DNA of 63,978 nt, taken from the NCBI GenBank assembly GCA_017525875.1, contig JAFXSG010000051.1, forward strand, positions 1-63,978, given 5' to 3'. Source of the stretch: Clostridia bacterium (GTDB lineage Bacteria > Bacillota > Clostridia > Christensenellales > CAG-138). How positions within the stretch are numbered: position 1 is the stretch's first letter; every line of letters starts with the position of its first letter. Positions 14,773 through 23,325 of this stretch are shown one piece after another. Made by a program: the position numbers and the translations under genes. The notes beneath the pieces are model-generated. The model was not told where the DNA came from. It did no database searches and saw only the letters and a program-made list of their open reading frames with translations.

Positions 14773-15219
14773 TTACCACGGGTGACTTTCGGATCCGGGC
14801 TTTCCGGCTCCGTCGGCATTCAGTTTTTCAAGCGCCGCCTGCTTTTCCGCGACCTTGTTCATAAACTTGTGATTATCGATGATGAACCTTTCGTGCGTGC
14901 CTTCGCCGATGAGGCCGAACTCATCCTCGGCGCGCACGCGGAACACGAGCCTGCGCCTGTCAACCTCGATGAGCTCGCTCTCACAGGTCACCGTCCCGCC
15001 GACGGGGGTGGGGGAGATATGGCTGCACATGATGGAGCTTCCGACCGTCCCGAGCCCTTCGTCCAGCAGCGGATGCACGCTTGAAAAGCAGGTGTACTCC
15101 ATCAGCGCTATGAGCGACGGCGTTGCGTAAACGGGCAGCATACCGCTCAAAAGATGCTCCGCTGTGTTTTCGTCGGTAACTTTGAATATCTTTTTGCCTT
15201 TGATCCCAACTTCAAGCAT
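14773..15219 (-). CDS. FlK-type hot-dog thioesterase
   Basis: A 148-residue hot-dog fold protein of the fluoroacetyl-CoA thioesterase-like family. Recognisable elements are ATPSLIALMEYTC, containing the catalytic Thr and Glu of the FlK family, and GSSIMCSHISPTPVGGTV, containing the catalytic His, followed by strands VDRRRLVFRVRAEDEFGLIGEGTHERFII. The C-terminus has a short charged tail. Most family members outside fluoroacetate producers have unknown acyl-CoA substrates, and nothing nearby suggests one. It is a single-gene unit, divergent from nadE. Confidence 0.88.
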   Translation of the reverse strand: MLEVGIKGKKIFKVTDENTAEHLLSGMLPVYATPSLIALMEYTCFSSVHPLLDEGLGTVGSSIMCSHISPTPVGGTVTCESELIEVDRRRLVFRVRAEDEFGLIGEGTHERFIIDNHKFMNKVAEKQAALEKLNADGAGKPGSESHPW

Positions 15220-15327
15220 TTGTTTATCCTCTTTGTTGATTTGTGCGTCAGACTACCGTCCGCTCCAAGTATTATACAGCCTTTTCGCCGGATTTCAACC
15301 CCAAGCATGAATTTTGCAAATTTTAGG

Positions 15328-15355
15328 TTACAATCAGTCGAAGCTGTGGTATAAT
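15328..15355 (+). promoter_or_regulatory. sigma-A promoter of nadE
   Basis: TTACAA (15328-15333), 16-base spacer, TATAAT (15350-15355), with the nadE ATG 64 bases further on. Confidence 0.65.
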
Positions 15356-15418
15356 TACAATGGTGCCGTATAGTTGCCGAAAGACGACGCCAAATTCACC
15401 CGAAGGGCGGATACAAGC

Positions 15419-17416
15419 ATGAAGCACGGTTTTATCAAAGTCGCGGCCTGCTCCCCGAAGATCAGGCTCGGCGATCCCAGGTATAACGCTGATCTCATCA
15501 TCGAAGCCATCAAAAAAGCCGCAAAGCTCGACGTAACGCTGATCGCGTTCCCGGAGCTGGTCCTGACAGGCTACACCATGGGCGACCTTTTCGAGCACGA
15601 GATCCTGCTCGACACAGCCGAAAAGCAGATCAAGCGTATCCAGCGCGAAACGGAGGATCTTCAGATCATCTCCGTCATCGGCATGCCCCTTCGCGTAAGC
15701 GGAAAGCTGCTTAACTGCGCGGCCGTGCTCGCTCCCTCGATGAACGACGGGATCTATTTCATCGCAAAACAGCATCTGCCCAACTACGGCGAGTTTTACG
15801 AAGCCAGGCAGTTCACCCCCTTCGATCTTACCGGCGAGGGCAAGACCTTCTATCTCGACGATCTCGGCTGGGTGCCCTCCTGCGGCGCGTTGTTCAACGT
15901 CAAGGAGATCCCGGGGTTCCGCTTCGGCGTGGAGATCTGCGAAGACCTGTGGGTCATGGATCCGCCGTCCAACGAGCTTGCCAGGAACGGCGCTCTCATC
16001 ATAGTCAACTGCTCCGCCGGCAACGAGATCATCGGCAAAGCGGAATACCGAAAGGACCTCGCCGCAGTTCAGTCCGGCAAAACCGTTTCTGGCTACGTCT
16101 ACTGCAGCGCAGGCGAAGGCGAATCCACGTCCGACCTCGTCTTCTCCGGCCACAATTTCGTCTATGAAAACGGCACTCTGCTCGCCGAGCAAAAGCCCTT
16201 TGAAGGGCACGGCGAGCTGCTCGTCACGGAGATCGACATCGGTCGTCTCCAGTATGAGCGCCGCAGGACGAACAGCTTCAAAACCGATTTCATCGACAAT
16301 ATGTATAATATCAGCCTCCTGCCGAGGGATGAGGACGGCAATCTGAACGAGCTTCCCATCGAGCTCCCGGAGGTCAGATTCACCCGCAGCTTCGACCGCA
16401 ACCCCTTCGTCCCGAAGGACAGCGGCGAGATGACCGCGAGGGCGAGGGACATCCTCGCCATCCAGGCAATGGGCCTCAAGCGCCGCATCGAGCAGGTGCA
16501 TGCTTCCACCTGCCAGATCGGCATTTCCGGCGGTCTCGATTCAAGCCTTGCGCTGCTCGTCTGCGCCGAGGCCTGCGACCGCCTCGGTCTCGACCGTTCC
16601 TTCATCCACGCCGTAACGATGCCCTGCTTCGGCACCACGGCAAGAACGAAGAACAACGCGATCAAGCTCTGCGAAGCGCTCGGCGTGCGCTGCGACACGG
16701 TCGATATCACGAACACCGTCCGCGCGAATTTCAACGATATCGGGCATGACGAGAACGACCACAGCGTGACCTACGAAAACGTGCAGGCGCGCGTCCGCAC
16801 GCTCGTGCTTATGAACCTTGCCAATAAAGAAAACGGCATGGTCATAGGCACCGGAGACCTTTCCGAGCTTGCGCTCGGCTGGGCTACCTATAACGGAGAC
16901 CACATGAGTATGTACGGCGTGAACTGCGGCGTACCGAAGACCCTGCTCAAATACGTCGTCCGCTATTACGCCAACTTCATCGGCAGCGAGGAGGTCAAAA
17001 AGGTGCTTTATGACATCCTCGACACGCCCATTTCGCCCGAGCTGCTCCCGCCCGACGAGCAGGGCAATATCGCCCAGATCACCGAGGATCTGGTCGGCCC
17101 GTACGAGCTTCACGATTTCTTCCTCTACTACGTGCTCCGCTGGGGCTATCCGCCCGCAAAGCTCTACCGCGTCGCAAAGGAAGCGTTCCGCGGAAGCGAG
17201 TTCACGGATGAGATAATCCTCAAGTGGATCAAGAATTTTTACCGCCGCTTCTTCACCCAGCAGTTCAAGCGCAACTGCCTGCCCGACGGCCCGAAGGTGG
17301 GCTCCGTCTGCCTCTCCCCGAGGGGCGATTGGCGCATGCCGAGCGACGCGACAAGCCGTATCTGGCTCGATGAGCTCGAAACGCTCCCGACGATACACGC
17401 TCTGCCGAAGAGATGA
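15419..17416 (+). CDS. nadE: glutamine-dependent NAD+ synthetase
   Basis: Converts nicotinate adenine dinucleotide to NAD+ using glutamine nitrogen. The 665-residue protein is the two-domain type. The N-terminal nitrilase-like glutaminase domain shows FPELVLTGY (catalytic Glu), the Lys region KQHLPNYGEFYEARQF and the nucleophile in GVEICEDLW. The C-terminal synthetase domain begins near residue 345 with the PP-loop QIGISGGLDSSLALLV. Ammonia is channelled between the domains. I used the ATG at 15419, where the conserved IKVAACSPKI begins, rather than the TTG at 15374, which has no ribosome-binding site. Confidence 0.95.
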   Translation: MKHGFIKVAACSPKIRLGDPRYNADLIIEAIKKAAKLDVTLIAFPELVLTGYTMGDLFEHEILLDTAEKQIKRIQRETEDLQIISVIGMPLRVSGKLLNCAAVLAPSMNDGIYFIAKQHLPNYGEFYEARQFTPFDLTGEGKTFYLDDLGWVPSCGALFNVKEIPGFRFGVEICEDLWVMDPPSNELARNGALIIVNCSAGNEIIGKAEYRKDLAAVQSGKTVSGYVYCSAGEGESTSDLVFSGHNFVYENGTLLAEQKPFEGHGELLVTEIDIGRLQYERRRTNSFKTDFIDNMYNISLLPRDEDGNLNELPIELPEVRFTRSFDRNPFVPKDSGEMTARARDILAIQAMGLKRRIEQVHASTCQIGISGGLDSSLALLVCAEACDRLGLDRSFIHAVTMPCFGTTARTKNNAIKLCEALGVRCDTVDITNTVRANFNDIGHDENDHSVTYENVQARVRTLVLMNLANKENGMVIGTGDLSELALGWATYNGDHMSMYGVNCGVPKTLLKYVVRYYANFIGSEEVKKVLYDILDTPISPELLPPDEQGNIAQITEDLVGPYELHDFFLYYVLRWGYPPAKLYRVAKEAFRGSEFTDEIILKWIKNFYRRFFTQQFKRNCLPDGPKVGSVCLSPRGDWRMPSDATSRIWLDELETLPTIHALPKR

Positions 17417-17450
17417 ACTGATCAGCCGTTATTGACCGCAAGGAGGCCGC

Positions 17451-19055
17451 ATGGCATATAACGCGTTATACAGGAAATACCGTCCTTCCCGTTTTTCGGA
17501 GGTCATCGGCCAGGAGCACATCACCGACGTGCTTCTGAACCAGGTCCGCACGGGCAGGATCGCGCACGCCTATCTTTTCAGCGGCACACGCGGCACGGGC
17601 AAGACCAGCACCGCACGTATCTTCGCAAGGGCGATAAACTGCCTGAACCCGCAGGACGGCGAGCCCTGCGGCGAATGCGAGGCCTGCCGCATAAATCTCG
17701 CGGAGAGCATCGATATCGTGGAGATGGACGCCGCGTCCAACTCCCGCGTGGATGAAATGCGCGCTCTGCTTGACAAAGCCGAGTTCGCCCCGATCCACCT
17801 CAAAACCAAGATCTATATCATCGACGAGGCGCACATGCTCTCAAACAGCGCCGAGAATGCGCTTCTGAAAACGCTTGAAGAACCGCCGGCGCACCTCGTC
17901 TTCATCCTCGCCACGACGGAGCCGCAGCAGCTCCCCGCAACGATAATCTCCCGCTGCCAGCGCTTCGATTTCCGCCGGCTCTCGATCGAAAACCTCATGA
18001 CCACCACGCGCCGTATCCTTGCTGACGCCGGCGCCGAGATAGACGACGACGGGCTGATGAGCATTGCCCGCGCTGCGGACGGCGGCATGAGGGACTGCCT
18101 CAGCATCGCCGACCAGTGCCTCTCGTTCGGCGGCAGCAGGATCACCAAGGACGACGTGCTGACCGTTCTCGGCAGCGTCAATCCCGATCTGATGTTCGAC
18201 TTCGCTCAGAGCGTGCTCGATTCGGACGCGGCCGCCGTTATGCGCGGCGTCGAGGGCGTCGTTTCCGGCGGGCGGGACCTCGGCGTTTTCGTGCAGGATC
18301 TTGCCGATCATTTCCGCGCACTGCTCTTTGCGAAGGTCATGGGCAGCTGCACCGATATCCTCGACTGCACCGCCGATACCATGCAGCGCTATATCGACCA
18401 GGCAAAGAACGCCGGCAGATCGCGCCTTGAACGCACTCTCAGGGAACTCGTCGCGATGCAGCCCGGCCTCAAATGGGTCGCACACCCGAGGGTGCTGCTT
18501 GAAAGCACCTTGATGAAGCTGCTGCACCCCGAGGAGCAGGCCGAACTCACCGCGCTGATGGACCGCATCGAAGAACTCGAGCGCAAACTGCGCGAAGGCA
18601 GCTTTGTCCGGGAAGCGCCGCAGGCCAAAGGGGAAGAAGGCGGGAGGACGGATAAGCCGGGCGAAGAGGCAAAGCCCGAAGAGACCGGCCCTAAGGAACC
18701 CGTACCGTCGGTCGTGCCCGATTCATACGAGGTCCCGGCGGCGTCCGACAAGGCGGAGGAGCTTTACAAAGCCTATATGGCAAGGCTCTGCCAGTCCGAT
18801 ATCATGCTGGCCATGCACCTGCAGCTTGCCGCCGCCCATTGGTGCGACAGCGAATGTCTGTATTTTTGCTTTGACAAATCAAAGCGAAGAAACTATAATG
18901 AAGCATCACAGCCGGAATCGAGATCCAGGCTCAACCGCGTCGCCGCCGAGTGCATCGCTCCGTATGAGATCGAGCTCGTGCTCAAGGACGGCAGCGTGAC
19001 CGTAAACAGAGAACTACCAACCGAGATTTTCGGAGTCAAGATAACGGAGGAATAA
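17451..19055 (+). CDS. dnaX: DNA polymerase III subunits gamma/tau
   Basis: Clamp-loader ATPase. The 534-residue protein shows FSGTRGTGKTSTARIFARAI (Walker A), the four-cysteine zinc module CLNPQDGEPCGECEACR, IYIIDEAHMLS (Walker B), the sensor region HLVFILATTEPQQLPATI, and ISRCQRFDFRR with the arginine finger. The third domain follows, then a Lys/Glu/Pro-rich linker (about residues 385-440) and a short tau-like C-terminus. AAGGAGG precedes the ATG. The usual Firmicutes partners ybaB and recR are not next; hisS follows one base after the stop. Confidence 0.97.
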   Translation: MAYNALYRKYRPSRFSEVIGQEHITDVLLNQVRTGRIAHAYLFSGTRGTGKTSTARIFARAINCLNPQDGEPCGECEACRINLAESIDIVEMDAASNSRVDEMRALLDKAEFAPIHLKTKIYIIDEAHMLSNSAENALLKTLEEPPAHLVFILATTEPQQLPATIISRCQRFDFRRLSIENLMTTTRRILADAGAEIDDDGLMSIARAADGGMRDCLSIADQCLSFGGSRITKDDVLTVLGSVNPDLMFDFAQSVLDSDAAAVMRGVEGVVSGGRDLGVFVQDLADHFRALLFAKVMGSCTDILDCTADTMQRYIDQAKNAGRSRLERTLRELVAMQPGLKWVAHPRVLLESTLMKLLHPEEQAELTALMDRIEELERKLREGSFVREAPQAKGEEGGRTDKPGEEAKPEETGPKEPVPSVVPDSYEVPAASDKAEELYKAYMARLCQSDIMLAMHLQLAAAHWCDSECLYFCFDKSKRRNYNEASQPESRSRLNRVAAECIAPYEIELVLKDGSVTVNRELPTEIFGVKITEE

Positions 19056-19056
19056 T

Positions 19057-20313
19057 ATGCAGATCCAGGCCCCCAAAGGAACAAAGGACGTCCTTCCTCA
19101 GGAAAGCTACAAATGGCAGTACGTAGAAGGCAAGATCCGTGAGCTCTGCCGTCTTTACGGCATTTACGAAGTACGCACTCCCGTAATAGAGCATACCGAG
19201 CTCTTTTTGCGCGGCGTAGGCGACACGACGGATATCGTCCAGAAGGAGATGTACACCTTCAAGGATAAGGGCGACCGCTCCATCACGCTGAAGCCCGAGG
19301 GCACCGCGGGCGTCGTCCGCGCATTCCTTGAAAACAGGCTGTTCAACGAGACCATGCCCCAGAAGATGTACTATCTCAACGCACCGGTTTTCCGCTATGA
19401 AAAGCCCCAGGCGGGCAGGCTGCGCGAGCACCACCAGTTCGGCGTTGAGGTCTTCGGTTCCTATTCCTACGAAACGGATGCGGAGCTCATCATGCTTGCG
19501 CTGAATCTGCTGCGTTCGCTCGGCCTCGAAGAGCTTGCGCTCAAGATAAACAGCATCGGCTGCGGCAAATGCCGCGCGGAATACAATAAAGCGCTGTACG
19601 ACTACCTCAAGGGCCATATCGACACGATGTGCCGCACCTGTCAGGGCAGGCTCGAGCGCAACCCGATGCGCATAATCGACTGCAAGGAAGAGCACTGCAA
19701 GGAGATCTGCAAAGGCGCGCCGAGAACGATCGACTATCTCTGCGACGATTGTAAAAAGCATTTCGAGGGCCTCAAGCGCAGCCTCGACGCCTGCGGCGTG
19801 AAGTACGAAGTCGATACCGATATCGTTCGCGGCCTCGATTATTACACCGGCACCGTTTTCGAGATCGTTTCAAACAACGTCGGCGCTCAGGGCACCGTCT
19901 GCGGCGGAGGCAGGTACAACAACCTCGTCGAAGAGCTCGGCGGCCAGCCCCTGCCCGCTGTCGGCTTCGGTCTCGGCCTTGAAAGGCTGCTGCTCGTGAT
20001 GGAAAACACCAAGGCGATCTTCCCGGATATGCCGCGCATAAAGGTCTGCTTTGCCGCAGTTGGCGACGAGCCCAAGCTTCGCGCATTCAGCCTCGTGGAG
20101 CAGCTCCGCGAGAACGGCGTCAGCGCAGAGTTCGACCATATGGACAGGAGCATGAAAGCCCAGTTCAAGTATGCAAACAAGCTGAATTCGGAATACACTG
20201 TCGTCATCGGCGAGGACGAGCTGCGTGACGGCTGTGCGAAGGTCAAGAACATGGCGGACGGCATCGAAACGATGGTCATGCTCGACGAGATCGTTTCGTT
20301 CTTCACCGCATAA
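19057..20313 (+). CDS. hisS: histidyl-tRNA synthetase
   Basis: Charges tRNA-His. The 418-residue class II synthetase has motif 1 in the first 60 residues (APKGTKDVLPQESYKW, VRTPVIEHTELF), motif 2 FRYEKPQAGRLREHHQFGVE, the histidine-specific loops VRGLDYYTGTVFE and GGGRYNNLVEELGG, motif 3 GFGLGLERLLLVME, and a C-terminal anticodon-binding domain. It has a cysteine-rich insert (CGKCRAEYNKA and CRTCQGRLERNPMRIIDCKE), as in many Firmicutes enzymes. GGAGG within the dnaX 3' end is its ribosome-binding site. No T-box leader is present, since dnaX ends immediately upstream. Confidence 0.97.
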   Translation: MQIQAPKGTKDVLPQESYKWQYVEGKIRELCRLYGIYEVRTPVIEHTELFLRGVGDTTDIVQKEMYTFKDKGDRSITLKPEGTAGVVRAFLENRLFNETMPQKMYYLNAPVFRYEKPQAGRLREHHQFGVEVFGSYSYETDAELIMLALNLLRSLGLEELALKINSIGCGKCRAEYNKALYDYLKGHIDTMCRTCQGRLERNPMRIIDCKEEHCKEICKGAPRTIDYLCDDCKKHFEGLKRSLDACGVKYEVDTDIVRGLDYYTGTVFEIVSNNVGAQGTVCGGGRYNNLVEELGGQPLPAVGFGLGLERLLLVMENTKAIFPDMPRIKVCFAAVGDEPKLRAFSLVEQLRENGVSAEFDHMDRSMKAQFKYANKLNSEYTVVIGEDELRDGCAKVKNMADGIETMVMLDEIVSFFTA

Positions 20314-20324
20314 CGGAGAAAGCT

Positions 20325-20735
20325 ATGGAAGGCGAGCTCAGAACAGTCGGCACCGTAACGGAGCTGAACGGCAATAAGGCAAAGGTGGTCTTCACCCGCT
20401 CAAAGGCCTGCGGGGACTGCCATGCCTGCGTTTCCTTTGGCTCCGATCAGGCCGAAACGGAGCTTGCGAACACGCTCGGCGCAAAAGTGGGGGACAGGGT
20501 CTCGATCGAACTGCATTCGGGCAGCGTGTTCACGGCCAGCCTCATCATGTATGGCATCCCGCTCGTCGCTCTGCTCGCGGGCGTGCTCATCGGCAGCTTC
20601 ATCAGCGACCTGTTCACCGCCGTTTTCGGCATCGGCGCGGCAGTCATAGCCTTTTTGATCATCCGCCTGTTTGAACCGAAGTTCAAAAAGATGGGCAAAT
20701 TCGATCCGCGCATGATCGAGATCGTGTCGGAATAA
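20325..20735 (+). CDS. RseC/MucC-like (SoxR-reducing system) membrane protein
   Basis: A 136-residue protein with an N-terminal cysteine motif CGDCHAC (residues 29-35) inside a small beta domain, then two membrane helices (roughly residues 68-88 and 94-112) and a short cytoplasmic tail. This is the architecture of the RseC/MucC family, found in Clostridia near Rnf or as isolated genes; RseC takes part in reducing the SoxR iron-sulfur cluster in E. coli. Here it follows hisS by 11 bases and has no redox partner genes beside it. Family call is good, role is inferred. Confidence 0.85.
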   Translation: MEGELRTVGTVTELNGNKAKVVFTRSKACGDCHACVSFGSDQAETELANTLGAKVGDRVSIELHSGSVFTASLIMYGIPLVALLAGVLIGSFISDLFTAVFGIGAAVIAFLIIRLFEPKFKKMGKFDPRMIEIVSE

Positions 20736-20766
20736 CTCCGCAGCCCGATCCGATGATAAATACAAT

Positions 20767-21048
20767 GGCAGCCCTCTTCGGCGCATCCGCATAAGGATAA
20801 ACAGCCTCAAAAGGCATCTTTTTGCGTCCGGCTTCGCTCGCCATGCTCGGAAGACGCTCCGAGTATTCCTGCGCTTTTTGCCTTGCCGGCCTCAAAAATC
20901 TGCTCTTTTGAGACGCCGCGCGGTTTTCATCCGCCAAGAAAACGACAGATCCCGGGAATACGAAATATTCCCGGGATCTGTCGTTTTTGTATTCGGACAG
21001 CGGCTGAAAACCTGTATCTCCTTATGCGGATACGCCGTTCGGGCTGCT
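20767..21048. repeat. imperfect inverted-repeat element bracketing a perfect hairpin
   Basis: GGCAGCCC...ATCCGCATAAGG (20767-20796) recurs inverted as CCTTATGCGGAT...GGGCTGC (21020-21047), sharing about 27 of 33 positions. Between them sits the perfect 22-bp hairpin listed separately. The left half, read on the minus strand (20937-20683), is an open frame with a peptide-like appearance but no ribosome-binding site. It is probably an interspersed palindromic or MITE-like element. The rest of 20736-21170 has no gene I can support. Confidence 0.5.
20939..20987. terminator. 22-bp perfect hairpin, bidirectional terminator-like
   Basis: 20939-20960 is perfectly complementary to 20966-20987, with a 5-base loop CGAAA. 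The core is ACAGATCCCGGGAATA and its complement; the stem starts with AAAA and ends with TTTT followed by TGT. It could terminate the hisS/rseC-like transcript. Confidence 0.8.
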
Positions 21049-21170
21049 TTTTCGTTTTCCGCGAACGGCTGCTGCGGGGGACCGCGTTACTGCTGCAGGC
21101 GCCGGTCAACAGGCCGGATAATCTATGCAGCGCATGATAAACTTGAAAAATGTATATTGTTGTCAATCTA

Positions 21171-21199
21171 TTGACAAAGATACGGAACGGTGATTTAAT
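21171..21199 (+). promoter_or_regulatory. sigma-A promoter of the XRE-pot operon
   Basis: TTGACA (21171-21176), 17 bases, TTTAAT (21194-21199). The -35 box is half of the palindrome TTGTCAA-TCTA-TTGACAA (21160-21177). Confidence 0.65.
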
Positions 21200-21221
21200 A
21201 CAGATTAAAGTTTAGTAAAGT

Positions 21222-21236
21222 TAAACTGCGGGTTTA
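21222..21236. promoter_or_regulatory. operator-like palindrome 1 (TAAAC-TGCGG-GTTTA)
   Basis: First of three inverted repeats TAAAC-N5-GTTTA upstream of the XRE-cupin gene, centred on 21229, about 23 bases after the predicted transcription start. Confidence 0.7.
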
Positions 21237-21264
21237 GTGCTTGTGACTCGGCCCGTAAGCGTCG

Positions 21265-21281
21265 CTAAACTGCGTGTTTAG
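21265..21281. promoter_or_regulatory. operator-like palindrome 2 (CTAAAC-TGCGT-GTTTAG)
   Basis: Second copy, centred on 21273, exactly 44 bp after the first. Arms extend to 6 bp on each side. Confidence 0.75.
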
Positions 21282-21308
21282 CGTTTGAAAACATCGTGAT
21301 AAGCTTTT

Positions 21309-21325
21309 CTAAACGCGCTGTTTAG
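21309..21325. promoter_or_regulatory. operator-like palindrome 3 (CTAAAC-GCGCT-GTTTAG)
   Basis: Third copy, centred on 21317, exactly 44 bp after the second and 62 bp before the ATG of the regulator gene. Probable binding site of the regulator encoded next, or of another repressor. Confidence 0.75.
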
Positions 21326-21378
21326 CGGAGCAAAACCAACGGGAATGCAGCCGCAAACGGCAAAAAGGAGAGGATCAA

Positions 21379-21924
21379 ATGATCGATATCGGAGCAAAAA
21401 TCAAGACCACGCGCCTGAAACTGGGGCTCACGCAGGAGGAGCTCGCCGCAAGGACAGAGCTTTCAAAGGGCTTCATCTCCCAGCTTGAAAGGAACCTCAC
21501 CTCGCCTTCGATCGCGACCCTTGCGGACATTCTCGAGGCGCTCGGTACGGATCTCGCAGCTTTTTTCACCTCAACCGAAACGAACGAGAAAGTCGTCTTC
21601 ACACCGGACGATATGTTCGAAAAATCTGATGATGAACTCGGCTCGAGCATCTGCTGGCTCGTTCCCAACGCTCAGAAGAACGAACTCGAACCCATTCTCG
21701 TTTCGATCGGGCCTGGCGGCAGTACTGCCGAAGACGATCCGCACGAGGGAGAGGAATTCGGCTACGTGCTCTCGGGCAGCGTAACGCTGATCATTGGTTC
21801 AAGGAAACTCAAGCTCCGCAAGGGCGACAGCTTCTGCTTCAAACCGATCGAAACTCATTACATAATCAACCCCGCCAAGCGCGAGGCAAAGGTGATCTGG
21901 GTCTCGACCCCGCCGTCATTCTGA
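21379..21924 (+). CDS. XRE-family regulator with cupin sensor domain (PuuR-like)
   Basis: A 181-residue protein: helix-turn-helix at residues 5-60 ([36 protein letters not shown]) and a C-terminal cupin 2 barrel at about 105-178 ([37 protein letters not shown]). This architecture matches PuuR-type regulators, which often sit beside polyamine transport genes, and potABCD follows 20 bases later. It is expected to bind the three TAAAC-N5-GTTTA palindromes upstream and respond to a small ligand, perhaps a polyamine (inference). AAAGGAG precedes the ATG. Confidence 0.92.
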   Translation: MIDIGAKIKTTRLKLGLTQEELAARTELSKGFISQLERNLTSPSIATLADILEALGTDLAAFFTSTETNEKVVFTPDDMFEKSDDELGSSICWLVPNAQKNELEPILVSIGPGGSTAEDDPHEGEEFGYVLSGSVTLIIGSRKLKLRKGDSFCFKPIETHYIINPAKREAKVIWVSTPPSF

Positions 21925-21944
21925 TAATTTTAAGGAGAACCGAT

Positions 21945-23321
21945 ATGGAAAACACCCGCTTGATCGAACTGAAAGGCGTCTCGAAGGACTACAACGGCGA
22001 CGTCGCACTTGACAACGTCGACCTGTATATCAACGACGGCGAATTCCTGACCCTGCTCGGGCCTTCCGGCTGCGGCAAGACCACACTGCTTCGTCTGATC
22101 GCGGGCTTCATCACTCCCAGCTCCGGCCAGATCCTGATGGACGGCAAGGATCTCATCTCCGTCCCCGTCCATAAAAGGCGCGTAAACACGGTCTTCCAGA
22201 AATACGCTCTTTTCCCGCACCTCAACGTGTACGACAATATTGCCTTCGGCCTCAAGCTCAAGAAGCTCCCGAAGGATCAGATCCGTGAAAAGGTCGAAGC
22301 GATGCTCAAGCTCGTCAACCTCGAAGGCTACGGCAAGCGCTGGATCGACCAGCTCTCGGGCGGCCAGCAGCAGCGCATCGCGATCGCACGCGCGCTCGTC
22401 AACGAGCCGAAGGTCCTTCTGCTCGACGAGCCCCTCGGCGCGCTCGACCTCAAGCTCCGCAAGGAGATGCAGGTGGAGCTCAAGCGCATGCAGCGCCAGC
22501 TCGGCATCACCTTCGTCTTCGTAACGCACGATCAGGAGGAAGCGCTGACCATGAGCGACACGATCGTCGTCATGAAGGATGGCGTCATCCAGCAGATCGG
22601 CAAGCCCACCGATATCTACAACGAGCCGAAAAACCCGTTCGTGGCGGATTTCATCGGCGAAAGCAATATCGTGCCAGGCGTCATGCTGGAGGACTACAAG
22701 GTCCGCATCAAGGGCATGACCTTCCCGTGCGTGGACGCGGGCTTCGGCAAGAACGTCGAGGTTGACGTCGTCATCAGGCCGGAGGATATCGACATCGTCG
22801 CGCCCGAGGCGGCGCGCATCTCCGGCAAGGTTGTCTCGGTCATATTCATGGGCGTCCATTATGAGATCGACGTGGACTGCGGCGGCTATGAGTGGGTCGT
22901 GCAGTCGACCGATTATGCGGAGGTCGGCCAGCAGGTCGGCATCTCCATCCCGCCGGACGCGATCCACATCATGAAGAAGACCCGCGCGAACAACCTCTTC
23001 GACGCGGAGGTGTGGCCTTCCGAGGGTATGATCTATATAGACGACGTCGGCTTTGAGGCGAACGGTCTCGACGGCTACGAAAACAAGGAGATCGCGCTCG
23101 TCAGCATAGCCCCCGAAAAGGTCAAGATCGTCGCCCCGCAGGACGCCAAGCTGACCGGCACCATCCGCGGCTGCATGTTCCTCGGCACCCACTATCAGAT
23201 CACGGTCTCTTGTGAGGAGAACGACTGGATCGCCCATTCCGATGATTTCATGGAGGACGGCGAAGAGGTCGGCATCCTTGTAGACGCAGCGGATCTCGAG
23301 CTTTCCGACAAGAAGGAGTGA
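21945..23321 (+). CDS. potA: spermidine/putrescine ABC transporter ATP-binding protein with duplicated C-terminal module
   Basis: Energises polyamine uptake. Walker [19 protein letters not shown]-loop region [20 protein letters not shown], signature [20 protein letters not shown], Walker [16 protein letters not shown] and the switch His in FVTHDQEEA are all intact. At 458 residues it is about 90 longer than usual PotA. The extra length comes from a second TOBE-like unit: [20 protein letters not shown] near residue 285 and [20 protein letters not shown] near residue 405 are clear repeats, separated by a linker. Second gene of the regulator-potABCD operon, with AAGGAGAA ribosome-binding site. 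Confidence 0.95.
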   Translation: MENTRLIELKGVSKDYNGDVALDNVDLYINDGEFLTLLGPSGCGKTTLLRLIAGFITPSSGQILMDGKDLISVPVHKRRVNTVFQKYALFPHLNVYDNIAFGLKLKKLPKDQIREKVEAMLKLVNLEGYGKRWIDQLSGGQQQRIAIARALVNEPKVLLLDEPLGALDLKLRKEMQVELKRMQRQLGITFVFVTHDQEEALTMSDTIVVMKDGVIQQIGKPTDIYNEPKNPFVADFIGESNIVPGVMLEDYKVRIKGMTFPCVDAGFGKNVEVDVVIRPEDIDIVAPEAARISGKVVSVIFMGVHYEIDVDCGGYEWVVQSTDYAEVGQQVGISIPPDAIHIMKKTRANNLFDAEVWPSEGMIYIDDVGFEANGLDGYENKEIALVSIAPEKVKIVAPQDAKLTGTIRGCMFLGTHYQITVSCEENDWIAHSDDFMEDGEEVGILVDAADLELSDKKE

Positions 23322-23325
23322 GCCG

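Noticed and set aside
15323-16501. 392-residue minus-strand frame opposite nadE
   Set aside because: Shadow of nadE, without initiation signals or similarity.
20683-20937. 84-residue minus-strand frame left of the 22-bp hairpin
   Set aside because: It lacks a ribosome-binding site, overlaps the end of the RseC-like gene and lies in the inverted-repeat element; listed as part of the repeat rather than a gene.
21930-23237. 435-residue minus-strand frame opposite potA
   Set aside because: Shadow of potA; composition is Asp/Leu/Arg/Val-rich without any motif, and no ribosome-binding site precedes it.
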